Below, one piece after another: positions 35,893 to 44,156 of a stretch of 64,000 nucleotides of DNA. The stretch covers positions 1 to 64,000 of the forward strand of contig NZ_RWJI01000002.1 in the NCBI RefSeq assembly GCF_003933235.1. The letters are read 5' to 3'. Below the pieces are notes generated by a model, which did no database searches, was not told the DNA's origin, and was given only the letters and a program-made list of their open reading frames with translations. Numbering within the stretch: position 1 is the first letter of the stretch; every line of letters starts with the position of its first letter. This DNA comes from Sphingorhabdus wooponensis. GTDB lineage: Bacteria; Pseudomonadota; Alphaproteobacteria; Sphingomonadales; Sphingomonadaceae. Both the position numbers and the translations under genes were made by a program.

Positions 35893-37386
35893 TCAGCCTA
35901 TGTCGAATGTGACCCCCTGCGCAAGGGGCAGATTGTCGGAGTAATTTATCGTGTTCGTCGTCCGGCGCATATAGGCTTTCCAAGCGTCCGAACCAGATTC
36001 CCGGCCGCCGCCGGTTTCTTTTTCCCCGCCAAAAGCACCGCCAATTTCTGCACCTGACGTTCCAATGTTAACATTGGCAATGCCGCAATCGCTTCCTTCG
36101 GCTGACAGAAATTGTTCGCATTCCCGCATGTCGGTAGAAAATAAGGAGGATGACAATCCTGCGCCGACGCTGTTTTGTAGGGCAATGGCGTGCGCCAAAT
36201 CATGATAGCGGAAGATGTAAAGAATAGGCGCGAATGTTTCCCTTAACGCAGGGCCATCATGCGCCATCATCTCGACGAGCGCGGGGCGGACATAGACGCC
36301 CTGCATCGCGATGCGTTCGCCACCGCTAATGTACCCGCCAAGTGCGCGGGCCTCATCCAGTGCCGCTTGCATGCCAGCAAAGGCATGCTCGTCAATCAGC
36401 GGCCCTGCAAGATTGTTGCTGTCCAGCGGGTCACCCACCGCCATCGAACCGCTCGCGGACTTCAGCGCGCCAACGAAACTGTCATAGATCGCGTCATGCA
36501 CAAAAAGGCGGCGCAGGCTGGTGCATCGTTGCCCGCTTGTGCCAAAGGCCGAGAACAGCACACCGCGCAGCGCCAGCCCAAGGTCAGCTTTGTCGCTGAT
36601 AATCGCGGCGTTATTTCCGCCAAGTTCAAGGATGGTTTTGGCAAAGCGGGCCGCGGCCACTTGCCCAACCTTTCGGCCCATTTCAGTGCTGCCTGTGGCG
36701 GAGATCAAAGCGACGCGGGGGTCGGCAACCAACGCTGCCCCTATATCGGGCCCGCCCTGAACGACTTGTGACAAATGGGCCGGTGCGTTACCAAAATTGG
36801 CAACGGCCTTTTCAAAAATGGCTTGGACCCCAGCCGCAGTCAGCGGCGTTTTTTCCGATGGCTTCCAAATGACGCTATTGCCGCACACCAATGCCAAAGC
36901 AGCATTCCATGCCCATACCGCGACCGGAAAGTTAAATGCGGAAATGACAAGAACCGGTCCCAATGGATGCCATTGTTCCATCATCCGGTGGCCGGGTCGT
37001 TCGCTGGCGATGGTCAGTCCATGCAATTGCCGCGAGAGACCCACGGCAAAATCGCAAATGTCGATCATCTCCTGCACCTCGCCAAGCCCTTCCGACAGAG
37101 GCTTTCCGCAATCGAGAGTGACCAAGCGGGCAAGTTCATTTTTTTGTGCACGCAATGCATTGCCAAACAAGCGAACAAGCTCCCCACGCCGCGGCGCAGG
37201 CACGTTGCGCCAGCTTAGAAACGCGGCCCGCGATTGCGCAAGGACATCATCAATCTCGTCCATCGTTGCGGTCGCCACTGCTCCGATGCGACTGCCATCA
37301 ATCGGGCTGTGCACAGCAAGATCACCGCCATCAACAACGCAGCCCAGCGTTTCGAGAAGCCTTTTTGTTTCGGCTGCGCGTGTCAT
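35893..37386 (-). CDS. amaB: Aldehyde dehydrogenase, ALDH7/AmaB type (piperideine-6-carboxylate / aminoadipate semialdehyde dehydrogenase)
   Basis: A 497-residue NAD-dependent aldehyde dehydrogenase with catalytic Cys288 in FGTSGQRCTSLRR and Glu255 in ELGGNNA; the ELGGNNA form is typical of ALDH7A1/AmaB. The C-terminus carries GGAFGGEKETGGGRESGSDAW. The enzyme oxidises alpha-aminoadipate semialdehyde in lysine catabolism. It is divergent from gcdH, which acts later in the same pathway, supporting the assignment. It ends 20 nt before the carotenoid oxygenase start. Confidence 0.87.
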   Translation of the reverse strand: MTRAAETKRLLETLGCVVDGGDLAVHSPIDGSRIGAVATATMDEIDDVLAQSRAAFLSWRNVPAPRRGELVRLFGNALRAQKNELARLVTLDCGKPLSEGLGEVQEMIDICDFAVGLSRQLHGLTIASERPGHRMMEQWHPLGPVLVISAFNFPVAVWAWNAALALVCGNSVIWKPSEKTPLTAAGVQAIFEKAVANFGNAPAHLSQVVQGGPDIGAALVADPRVALISATGSTEMGRKVGQVAAARFAKTILELGGNNAAIISDKADLGLALRGVLFSAFGTSGQRCTSLRRLFVHDAIYDSFVGALKSASGSMAVGDPLDSNNLAGPLIDEHAFAGMQAALDEARALGGYISGGERIAMQGVYVRPALVEMMAHDGPALRETFAPILYIFRYHDLAHAIALQNSVGAGLSSSLFSTDMRECEQFLSAEGSDCGIANVNIGTSGAEIGGAFGGEKETGGGRESGSDAWKAYMRRTTNTINYSDNLPLAQGVTFDIG

Positions 37387-37531
37387 TCATATCCCCAATC
37401 TATGCTCTGCGTTCTTATGATGCATGGCAAGGCGCAGAGTTGATGGCAAGGGTTGCTGTCTTGCCCGCACGCTTATAAAGGCAAATAAGATACAGGCCGC
37501 TATTCAGCAGGCCTTCCCGAGGGAGATAATA

Positions 37532-38716
37532 ATGGCCGAGTTGGCAGCATTCGATTGGTCTGACCCTTTTCGTCTAGAGGACCAACTGACCGCAGACGAG
37601 CGCATGATCCGCGACAGCGCGCGCGCCTTTGCGCAAAGCGAATTACAGCCGCGCGTCATCGACGCCTATCGGACCGAATGCGATGCCCCTGAATTGTTCC
37701 CGTTGATGGGACAGACAGGCTTGCTTGGCGCGACCATACCGGAAGAATATGGCGGCGCGGGTGCATCTTATGTCGCTTACGGATTGATCGCGCGTGAGAT
37801 TGAGCGCGTCGATTCCGGCTATCGTTCGATGGCGTCAGTACAATCGTCGCTCGTGATGCATCCCATACATGCTTATGGATCGGAAGAACAAAGGCGCAAA
37901 TATCTGCCGGGTTTGGCGGCAGGCACGCTGATCGGTTGCTTTGGCCTGACGGAACCTGACGCAGGGTCAGATCCCGCCGGAATGCGCACCTTCGCCAAGA
38001 AGGTCGATGGCGGATATGTCATCAACGGTTCGAAGACCTGGATTTCCAACGCGCCGTTTGCCGATGTCTTTGTCATCTGGGCAAAATCCGAAGCGCATGG
38101 CGGCGGCATTCGCGGCTTTGTGCTGGAAAAGGGCATGAAAGGTCTCACTGCGCCCAAAATTCAGGGCAAGCTGTCCTTACGCGCATCGACCACGGGCATG
38201 ATCATGATGGACAATGTCGAAGTCGGCGAAGACGCGTTGCTGCCCGATGTGCAAGGATTAAAAGGCCCGTTCGGCTGCCTCAACCGCGCCCGGTACGGCA
38301 TCAGTTGGGGCGCATTGGGTGCAGCAGAATTCTGCATGCACGCCGCGCGACAATATGGTCTGGATCGCCACCAATTTGGTAAACCGCTTGCCGCGAACCA
38401 GCTATATCAAAAGAAGCTGGCCGATATGATGACTGATATTGCTTTAGGTCTTCAGGCATCCTTGCGCGTTGGCCGTTTGATGGACGAAGGCCAGCTTGCG
38501 CCTGATATGATTTCTATCGTTAAGCGCAACAATGTCGGCAAAGCGCTCGATATTGCCCGCGCTGCGCGTGACATGCATGGCGGCAACGGCATTAGCGAAG
38601 AATATCAGGTCATGCGCCACATGGTGAACCTGGAAACGGTCAACACCTATGAAGGCGCGCATGATGTCCATGCGCTCATATTAGGCCGCGCCATTACAGG
38701 GATCGCGGCGTTTTAA
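37532..38716 (+). CDS. gcdH: Glutaryl-CoA dehydrogenase
   Basis: A 394-residue acyl-CoA dehydrogenase of the GcdH group ([14 protein letters not shown] start, [14 protein letters not shown] near 132, [15 protein letters not shown] near 168). The catalytic base is Glu374 in [11 protein letters not shown]. It converts glutaryl-CoA to crotonyl-CoA and CO2, a step of lysine and tryptophan catabolism. The ATG at 37532 has a GGGAG Shine-Dalgarno. Its last 120 bp are repeated in diverged form at 40132-40251, which suggests past recombination at this locus. Confidence 0.93.
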   Translation: MAELAAFDWSDPFRLEDQLTADERMIRDSARAFAQSELQPRVIDAYRTECDAPELFPLMGQTGLLGATIPEEYGGAGASYVAYGLIAREIERVDSGYRSMASVQSSLVMHPIHAYGSEEQRRKYLPGLAAGTLIGCFGLTEPDAGSDPAGMRTFAKKVDGGYVINGSKTWISNAPFADVFVIWAKSEAHGGGIRGFVLEKGMKGLTAPKIQGKLSLRASTTGMIMMDNVEVGEDALLPDVQGLKGPFGCLNRARYGISWGALGAAEFCMHAARQYGLDRHQFGKPLAANQLYQKKLADMMTDIALGLQASLRVGRLMDEGQLAPDMISIVKRNNVGKALDIARAARDMHGGNGISEEYQVMRHMVNLETVNTYEGAHDVHALILGRAITGIAAF

Positions 38717-38792
38717 AGAAAAGAGATTGCAGCAGTTATCTTTCCGAGTGCGCACAACGCCATGGATTATCGAGCTTTGGTTATCGCCCGTT

Positions 38793-38831
38793 GCGTTGTC
38801 CGCGCGGCAAATATTGCCACACGGACAACGC
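38793..38831. repeat. 18-bp inverted repeat (hairpin) after gcdH
   Basis: GCGTTGTCCGCGCGGCAA, spacer ATA, TTGCCACACGGACAACGC. The arms match at 16 of 18 positions, and the two mismatches would be G-U pairs in RNA. There is no U-tract, so it is not a clear terminator. It lies right at the broken 3' end of the ompW remnant and may mark a rearrangement or act as a transcript-stabilising hairpin for gcdH. Confidence 0.55.
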
Positions 38832-38833
38832 GG

Positions 38834-39066
38834 ACCGGTATCGACATCTTCGCCAAAGATAAAGAAATAGGACGGGCCTGCACCAATATAGGGTTTAAAG
38901 CCCGCGCCGGTTTCAAGATTATATTTCAAAGTAACGGTAGCCGGAAAAATCACGGCATTTTTAACGAGCTTTGTACCGGCAATTGGCCCTGCCCCTGCAC
39001 TTTGTGCGGCGTTACGCAACAAATTGTTTCAATCGAAAACTGCGGCGTAAGAAAAGGTTCGCCGAG
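38834..39066 (-). pseudogene. ompW-family outer membrane protein remnant (frameshifted, truncated)
   Basis: Two overlapping minus-strand frames together read like the middle of an OmpW-type beta-barrel. One frame gives FLTPQFSIETICCVT and stops. The next gives KNAVIFPATVTLKYN followed by FKPYIGAGPSYFFIFGED. A frameshift near 39000-39020 joins them, and both the N-terminal signal region and the C-terminal strands are missing. It ends at the inverted repeat at 38793-38831. Assignment is from motif memory (ICCVT, PYIGAG, TLKYN). Confidence 0.65.
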
Positions 39067-39151
39067 ACGCTGGCAAATAAAAATATTTTGAGATGAATTA
39101 AGGAGTTGGCTGATGTCGCCCGCAGGCAACATCAGCCAAACCATCCGCTTT

Positions 39152-39739
39152 TTATTTCGTCGTATAGGGAAGGGACGAGTGGTGGAGAACGATCTTCAAG
39201 TTACCGTCTGCGCCACGGACATAGCCCCAGGTCTTGTCAACCTTGGTCATGGCTCCCTTGCTATCCCACATGGACACATTGCCCATCGAAATTGCCGAGT
39301 TTCCGGTGATTACTATTCCCGCATTTTCAGGTTCACACTGGCGCCAACCCTTTAAGGCAAAGCCAGTGTCCTTTGAATAGGCAGGGTCACCGCCAACGAA
39401 GTAGGCAAGCGCGCCGTCACGGGTGGTACGAAATGTTTGGGGTACAACTGTAAGGGTCGGTTTAAACAATACTGGACCCATCGCATATCCATAAGCACTA
39501 TCCAGAACCTGACCGGCCAAGGTCTTCGCGGCACTTTGGCCTTTGGTATCAAATTCGGTTGCAATAGCGACGAGGGCGCCACACCAGGCCTTTTGCGCGG
39601 CCTTGACTTCAGATTCTGTGATTGGTGCATAGATGGCAGTAGCTTTAGAGCCGTGATCATGAGCCACTGCCGGACTTACGAACGCCGCAAGCGGAAGCAA
39701 GGCTGTTGCTGCGGCGCAGCGGATTGTAAAACTTTTCAT
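39152..39739 (-). CDS. Secreted SnoaL/CaMKII-association-domain-like protein
   Basis: A 195-residue protein with an N-terminal signal peptide (cleavage after AVA, about residue 26), followed by a His-rich HDHGSK. The helical stretch EVKAAQKAWCGALVAIATEF and a C-terminal block with KTWGYVRGADGNLKIVLHHSSLPY-like content (positions about 170-193) resemble NTF2-fold SnoaL/CaMKII-AD proteins. AGGAGA lies 7 nt before the ATG. Function unknown. It is the only intact gene in the scarred segment between gcdH and the gcdH tail duplicate. Confidence 0.65.
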   Translation of the reverse strand: MKSFTIRCAAATALLPLAAFVSPAVAHDHGSKATAIYAPITESEVKAAQKAWCGALVAIATEFDTKGQSAAKTLAGQVLDSAYGYAMGPVLFKPTLTVVPQTFRTTRDGALAYFVGGDPAYSKDTGFALKGWRQCEPENAGIVITGNSAISMGNVSMWDSKGAMTKVDKTWGYVRGADGNLKIVLHHSSLPYTTK

Positions 39740-40131
39740 AAAAATTCTCCTCTTGCGCTTTTATCAAGCGTAAATGCATTTTTGCGGCAGCGATCCGAAC
39801 GCCAAGAAAGGCTGAATCGTGCCACTAAACGATATCATCGGAGAAGAAATCTGTGCGTTGCAGCTATTACACCAGGCCAATACACCGGAACTTCACCGAT
39901 GCGGTCCGACATCACGTGGTGCTATGCACCAACGCCAGAGGGGCCCGGCCCGCAAATCCGAATTGGGGACATGAAAAAATTTTTCAAGGGGTTAGATAAG
40001 TTAAATTAACTCAATTAGTTATTTTGTTTTTTAGTCCATTGTGGCGGCAGTCCGGAAAACATAGAAGTGCGAAAAATTTTAGTCCAAACTGACCGGAAAA
40101 CCGGAACAAACTTGCCGGCGATTATGTCTCA

Positions 40132-40251
40132 AAAGAATATCAGGTCATGCGCCACATGCTGAACCTGAAAACGGTCAATACCTATGAAGGCGCGCACGAT
40201 GTCCATGCGCTGATATTGGGCCGTGCCATTACCGATATTGCCGCATTCTAA
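40132..40251 (+). pseudogene. Diverged duplicate of the gcdH 3' end
   Basis: The 120 nt ending in TAA align without gaps to the last 120 nt of gcdH (38597-38716). By hand count 105 of 120 bases and 35 of 39 residues match, including the catalytic-base motif [10 protein letters not shown]. Most differences are synonymous, so it derives from a coding copy. No homology to gcdH is visible upstream of it and there is no start codon. The surrounding 39740-40131 stretch holds no supported gene; it contains an AT-rich patch at about 39993-40033. Confidence 0.9.
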
Positions 40252-40274
40252 ATATATACCGTTAGGGTCAGGGC

Positions 40275-40667
40275 CTAGCACGGGCCGATTTTACGGCCTT
40301 CCGCTGAAAACGAAAATGGCGCATTGTTGCGGATGCCTTGAGACTGGATATGAATAATCCGGCTCGATTCCTTACGGATGGTCGTCAGCCCCTGACCATG
40401 CCCTTTGCAGGTGTAACTGATAGTTACCGAATTGGCGCTAGAGCGCACGACATATTGATCGCACGCCAATCCGTTATGTTGAATTTGCGTCAGGTTTTCC
40501 AATTCACCTAGACAAATTCTGGTCATCGGCACGCTTCCGCCCATTGGGCGTAATTGCCACATGCCCCGGTCAAGCGAATCCAGCATAGCCATGTCGCCAA
40601 CGGGTTTGGCGACGCCCGCAGTCGCCAGCAAAAGCACATATGGCAAGGCGTAAAGACGGGACATCAT
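40275..40667 (-). CDS. Secreted DUF3617-like protein
   Basis: A 130-residue protein with an N-terminal hydrophobic signal (LYALPYVLLLATAGVA) and a DUF3617-type pattern: GMWQLRP, an ICLG cysteine, ACDQY, ISYTCKG and a C-terminal cysteine, suggesting two disulfides in the periplasm. Function unknown. It starts at the first of two ATGs at 40667. It stands alone between the gcdH tail duplicate and hslO. Confidence 0.65.
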   Translation of the reverse strand: MMSRLYALPYVLLLATAGVAKPVGDMAMLDSLDRGMWQLRPMGGSVPMTRICLGELENLTQIQHNGLACDQYVVRSSANSVTISYTCKGHGQGLTTIRKESSRIIHIQSQGIRNNAPFSFSAEGRKIGPC

Positions 40668-40807
40668 GTTCCTAAGCTTCTATCCGCTGACCAGCCTTAT
40701 ATTGCGAAGCGACCTGTTTCGGGAACGACATAACATTATCTATTACAGTCTGCACGCGCATATGTGGGACATGAGCGATGAACGAAGCATCGCTATGATT
40801 GTACCGG

Positions 40808-41728
40808 TCAGTTGTTAAAACTGGCAAGACTTATAGGAAAACGGCGCGAGCAAAATTCGCAGTCAACAACGATGTCTCCAGCGTCATCCGCCATTTCAAC
40901 GCGGTCAACGGCAGGAAATTTGGCAATGACATCGCGGATATGCACGGGGTCACAGCGGCAGCCCTTTGACAAAAGATCGCCTTGCTCAATGCGCACTTCT
41001 TTTTCTTCATGGAACAATCGCCAGACGATTTCCTCAAGCGGAAGCGCCGGATCGGCAAGCTCGGCAGCAGCGATAGTCGAAGACATGATTTCGATATGCG
41101 CCCATTCGGGATGGTCGAGCCGTACATGCAACCGCTCACGCCCCTCTTCCCCTTCAGGCAAATGTTGCACCAATAAGCCGCCCGCCACGCAGCGGCCATC
41201 GACATGGTCTACGGCTACACGAATGAAGGTCGGGATCTGTTCGGATTGTACAAAATAATTTTGCGCCGCATCCGCAAGCGTTTCGCCTTCAAGCGGGACA
41301 ATCCCTTGATAGCGTCCGCCGCCTTCGCTCGCCGGTTTCATCCGGTCGAAGGTGATTGCCAAATAGCCTTGTCCGAAGATGCCAAGCAGCGTCGGGTCCT
41401 GTGGCAGGGCAGCGGCCGTTGCGGTATCGAACTGCGCATAGCCGCGTAATGCGCCATCCTTATAGTCGCACACCAATAGCCGGATTGCACCTTTTTCCGT
41501 CTGCGTTTGCAGCGTGAGTTGGCTGCCCGCCTCCTTCAAGGATGCACCTAACAAAGCGGTCAACACCAAGGCTTCAGCCAAAGTTCGCTCAATCACAGGT
41601 GGATAAGCGTGCGCAGCCAAAATCTCGTTCAGCACCTCATCCAGACGCACCAAACGTCCGCGCGCATCCCGCGTCGGTATCGAAAAGCGTAATGGCTGAT
41701 TGGTCAATGTTTCCGATTGCTCGGTCAT
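40808..41728 (-). CDS. hslO: Redox-regulated chaperone Hsp33
   Basis: A 306-residue Hsp33. The C-terminal zinc switch is present: Cys257-x-Cys259 and Cys290-x-x-Cys293. Oxidation releases zinc and activates holdase activity in the cytoplasm under oxidative stress. The ATG at 41728 shares its first base with the argF stop (TAATG). The argD-argF-hslO order is common in related alphaproteobacteria. Confidence 0.95.
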   Translation of the reverse strand: MTEQSETLTNQPLRFSIPTRDARGRLVRLDEVLNEILAAHAYPPVIERTLAEALVLTALLGASLKEAGSQLTLQTQTEKGAIRLLVCDYKDGALRGYAQFDTATAAALPQDPTLLGIFGQGYLAITFDRMKPASEGGGRYQGIVPLEGETLADAAQNYFVQSEQIPTFIRVAVDHVDGRCVAGGLLVQHLPEGEEGRERLHVRLDHPEWAHIEIMSSTIAAAELADPALPLEEIVWRLFHEEKEVRIEQGDLLSKGCRCDPVHIRDVIAKFPAVDRVEMADDAGDIVVDCEFCSRRFPISLASFNN

Positions 41729-42654
41729 TATAATTTCCCAAGGCACCACAAAAGAACGGATTTTTGCGCATGGAGCCTATTTTCCGCTTCATCCCAGATG
41801 ACAGATTGCGGTCCGTCAATCACAGCATCGGTTACTTCCTCACCGCGATGGGCCGGCAGGCAATGCAGGAACTTCGCATCCGGCTTTGCCAAAGCCATGA
41901 GGCGTTCATTGACCTGATAGGGCATCATCGCCGCAATTTTGTTATGGGCATGCTCCTGCCCCATCGACACCCATGTGTCGGTCACAATCACATCAGCGCC
42001 AGCCACCGCTGCATTGGCGTCGCGGGTAAGCGTGATATTTGCGCCAGCGGCCTTGGCGGCCGCCATGAAATTACTGTCGCTTTCATACCCTTCGGGAACC
42101 GCAATACGCACGTTAAACTTGAACAACCCAGCGGCTTCCACCACCGAATTAAGCACATTATTGCCATCGCCAAGCCATGCAATTTCAAGCCCCGGCAGCG
42201 CCTTTCCATGCTCCATAACCGTCAACAGATCGGCAACAATCTGGCACGGGTGTGACAGATCGGTAAGGCCGTTGATGACAGGCACGCTGGCGTAATGTGC
42301 CAGTTCTTCAACCTTGTCATGATCATCCGTGCGGATCATGATGGCATCGACATAGCGGGATAATACGCGTGCCGTGTCGGCAATCGTTTCGCCGCGGCCA
42401 AGCTGCATCTGCCCTGATGCCATGAAGATACTGTCACCGCCCAGTTGCTTCATCGCCATTTCAAACGATGTGCGCGTGCGCGTTGAATTTTTCTCGAACA
42501 CCATCGCTAGCGTATGACCGGCTAACGGAGCATCGGCATCCGCTTTGCCTTTAGGCCAGCCGGCCCGCGCGCTTTTCCTGTGCATCGCGTCTTGCAACAT
42601 CGCCGCGATTGTGTCGCTACCGGCGTCACTCAAATTCAGAAAATGGCGCGTCAT
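41728..42654 (-). CDS. argF: Ornithine carbamoyltransferase
   Basis: A 308-residue transcarbamylase with the carbamoyl-phosphate motif STRTRTSFE near 56-64 and the ornithine-binding [11 protein letters not shown] near 267-277. It makes citrulline from ornithine and carbamoyl phosphate in arginine synthesis. The ATG overlaps the argD stop by 4 nt. Confidence 0.96.
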   Translation of the reverse strand: MTRHFLNLSDAGSDTIAAMLQDAMHRKSARAGWPKGKADADAPLAGHTLAMVFEKNSTRTRTSFEMAMKQLGGDSIFMASGQMQLGRGETIADTARVLSRYVDAIMIRTDDHDKVEELAHYASVPVINGLTDLSHPCQIVADLLTVMEHGKALPGLEIAWLGDGNNVLNSVVEAAGLFKFNVRIAVPEGYESDSNFMAAAKAAGANITLTRDANAAVAGADVIVTDTWVSMGQEHAHNKIAAMMPYQVNERLMALAKPDAKFLHCLPAHRGEEVTDAVIDGPQSVIWDEAENRLHAQKSVLLWCLGKL

Positions 42655-43838
42655 GCCGCTTCTGGTATCTGGTAACTGGCAGCACCCGCCGACAGCTTTT
42701 CCATGAATGTCTGAATTTCGGCATCACCGATGTTCAACGGCGGTAAGACACGGAAGGTATTGTCACCCGCAGCCACCAGCAACAGCCCATGATTGTCGCG
42801 CAAATGCGCCACGAATGGGCGTGTTTCATGGGTCATCATCACGCCGAGCATCAAGCCCTTACCGCGCACGCCGGTAAACAAATCCGGATAATTGCCGATA
42901 AACTGTTCCAGCATTGAACGCAGCTTGTCGCCGGTCGAGCGCACCTGCGCTAGGAATTCGTCGTTCGCGACGACATCCCAAACCGCCTGACACGCCGCCA
43001 TGGCGAACGGGTTGCCGCCATAAGTCGATCCATGCGTTCCCACGACCATTCCGCGTGCAGCCGCTTCGGTGGCAAGGCAGGCGCCGACTGGAAATCCGCC
43101 GCCCAGACCCTTGGCGGTCGCCATGATATCCGGAACGATGCCATATTGTTCATACGCGTACAGCGTGCCTGAACGCGCCACGCCACATTGCACTTCGTCG
43201 AGGATCAGCATGATACCATGTTCATCCGCCAGCGCGCGCAGACCTTGAATGAACGCATCTGAAGCGGGCCGAACGCCGCCCTCGCCCTGAATGGGTTCAA
43301 CCAGAAACGCGGCGGTTTTTGGTCCAATAGCCGCCTTTGCGCCTTCCAAATCGTCGAAATCGACATATTTGAAGCCTTCCAGCAATGGCATGAAGCCTTT
43401 GTGCATCTTTTCCTGATTGCTTGCCGAAATCGTGGCCATCGTCCGGCCATGAAAGGCGTTCTTGAAAGTGATAATTTCAAATCGGTCGCTGCCTTGGCTC
43501 TGATGATATGCACGCGCAGTTTTGATGGCACACTCAACGGCCTCTGCACCCGAATTGGTGAAGAACACCGTGTCGGCAAAGGTCGTATCCACCAGCCTTT
43601 GGGCAAAGGCCTCGCCTTGCGGGCTGCCATAGAGGTTCGACACATGGATAAGCGTTGCCGCCTGATCCTGAATGGCTTTTGTCAGATGCGGATGGCCATG
43701 GCCAAGCAAATTCACCGCAATACCCGCAGCGAAATCCAGCGCGCGGCTGCCATCTTCAGAAATCAACCAAGCGCCTTCACCGCGCACCGGTCGAAAACCG
43801 CAGCGCGGATAGACTGGCATCAAAGGTGTAATCGGCAT
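42651..43838 (-). CDS. argD: Acetylornithine aminotransferase
   Basis: A 395-residue class III PLP aminotransferase with [14 protein letters not shown] near 219-232 and the PLP lysine in [15 protein letters not shown] near 244. It converts N-acetylglutamate semialdehyde to N-acetylornithine, and ArgD proteins often also serve lysine synthesis. The ATG at 43838 follows a GGAAG Shine-Dalgarno and gives a standard start; the upstream frame is unsupported. Confidence 0.95.
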   Translation of the reverse strand: MPITPLMPVYPRCGFRPVRGEGAWLISEDGSRALDFAAGIAVNLLGHGHPHLTKAIQDQAATLIHVSNLYGSPQGEAFAQRLVDTTFADTVFFTNSGAEAVECAIKTARAYHQSQGSDRFEIITFKNAFHGRTMATISASNQEKMHKGFMPLLEGFKYVDFDDLEGAKAAIGPKTAAFLVEPIQGEGGVRPASDAFIQGLRALADEHGIMLILDEVQCGVARSGTLYAYEQYGIVPDIMATAKGLGGGFPVGACLATEAAARGMVVGTHGSTYGGNPFAMAACQAVWDVVANDEFLAQVRSTGDKLRSMLEQFIGNYPDLFTGVRGKGLMLGVMMTHETRPFVAHLRDNHGLLLVAAGDNTFRVLPPLNIGDAEIQTFMEKLSAGAASYQIPEAA

Positions 43839-43880
43839 GGTTTTCTTCCTTTCGACCAAATGTTTGGCATATTCCAAAAG

Positions 43881-43907
43881 CCAAAAAGCGGCCCGTTGGG
43901 ACCGCTT
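43881..43907 (-). terminator. Rho-independent terminator between the glmS-side genes and argD
   Basis: On the minus strand AAGCGG-T-CCC-AAC-GGG-CCGCTT forms a 9-bp stem with one bulge and is followed by TTTTTGG. It lies just downstream of the 45-residue membrane protein gene and 43 nt before argD, separating the two transcription units. Confidence 0.75.
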
Positions 43908-43951
43908 GTTTCTGACTTCCCGCTATAGGCATGCGAAAATGGCAAATCAAG

Positions 43952-44089
43952 CTATGCCTCTGCGTCCCTGTCACGCTTGGCAGCCGCGATCCGGCGTTTC
44001 ATATAGCCAAAGAGCAGCAAATGTATGCCCACCCAAAGCAGGATGCATATGGTGATTATTTTGGCGGGCGTGCTCATCTTCTTATCCAT
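43952..44089 (-). CDS. Small single-pass membrane protein (45 aa)
   Basis: A short frame of 45 codons with a clear topology: MDKKMSTPAK, then a hydrophobic segment IITICILLWVGIHLLLFGYM, then a basic tail KRRIAAAKRDRDAEA. A second ATG at 44077 has a GGATAAGAAG sequence before it and may be the real start (41 aa). A terminator follows at 43881-43907. It is 67 nt after glmS on the same strand. No family is recognised. Confidence 0.6.
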   Translation of the reverse strand: MDKKMSTPAKIITICILLWVGIHLLLFGYMKRRIAAAKRDRDAEA

Positions 44090-44156
44090 AACGCCGCTGG
44101 GACGCGGAACAACCCTGATAGGCAGCAAAAGTCTGCGGCGCGCTTTTTGCGCAAAC

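Noticed and set aside
39437-40009. 190-codon plus-strand frame across the secreted-protein gene and the following gap
   Set aside because: Most of it is antisense to the 39152-39739 gene, which has a signal peptide and Shine-Dalgarno; the rest lacks any family resemblance.
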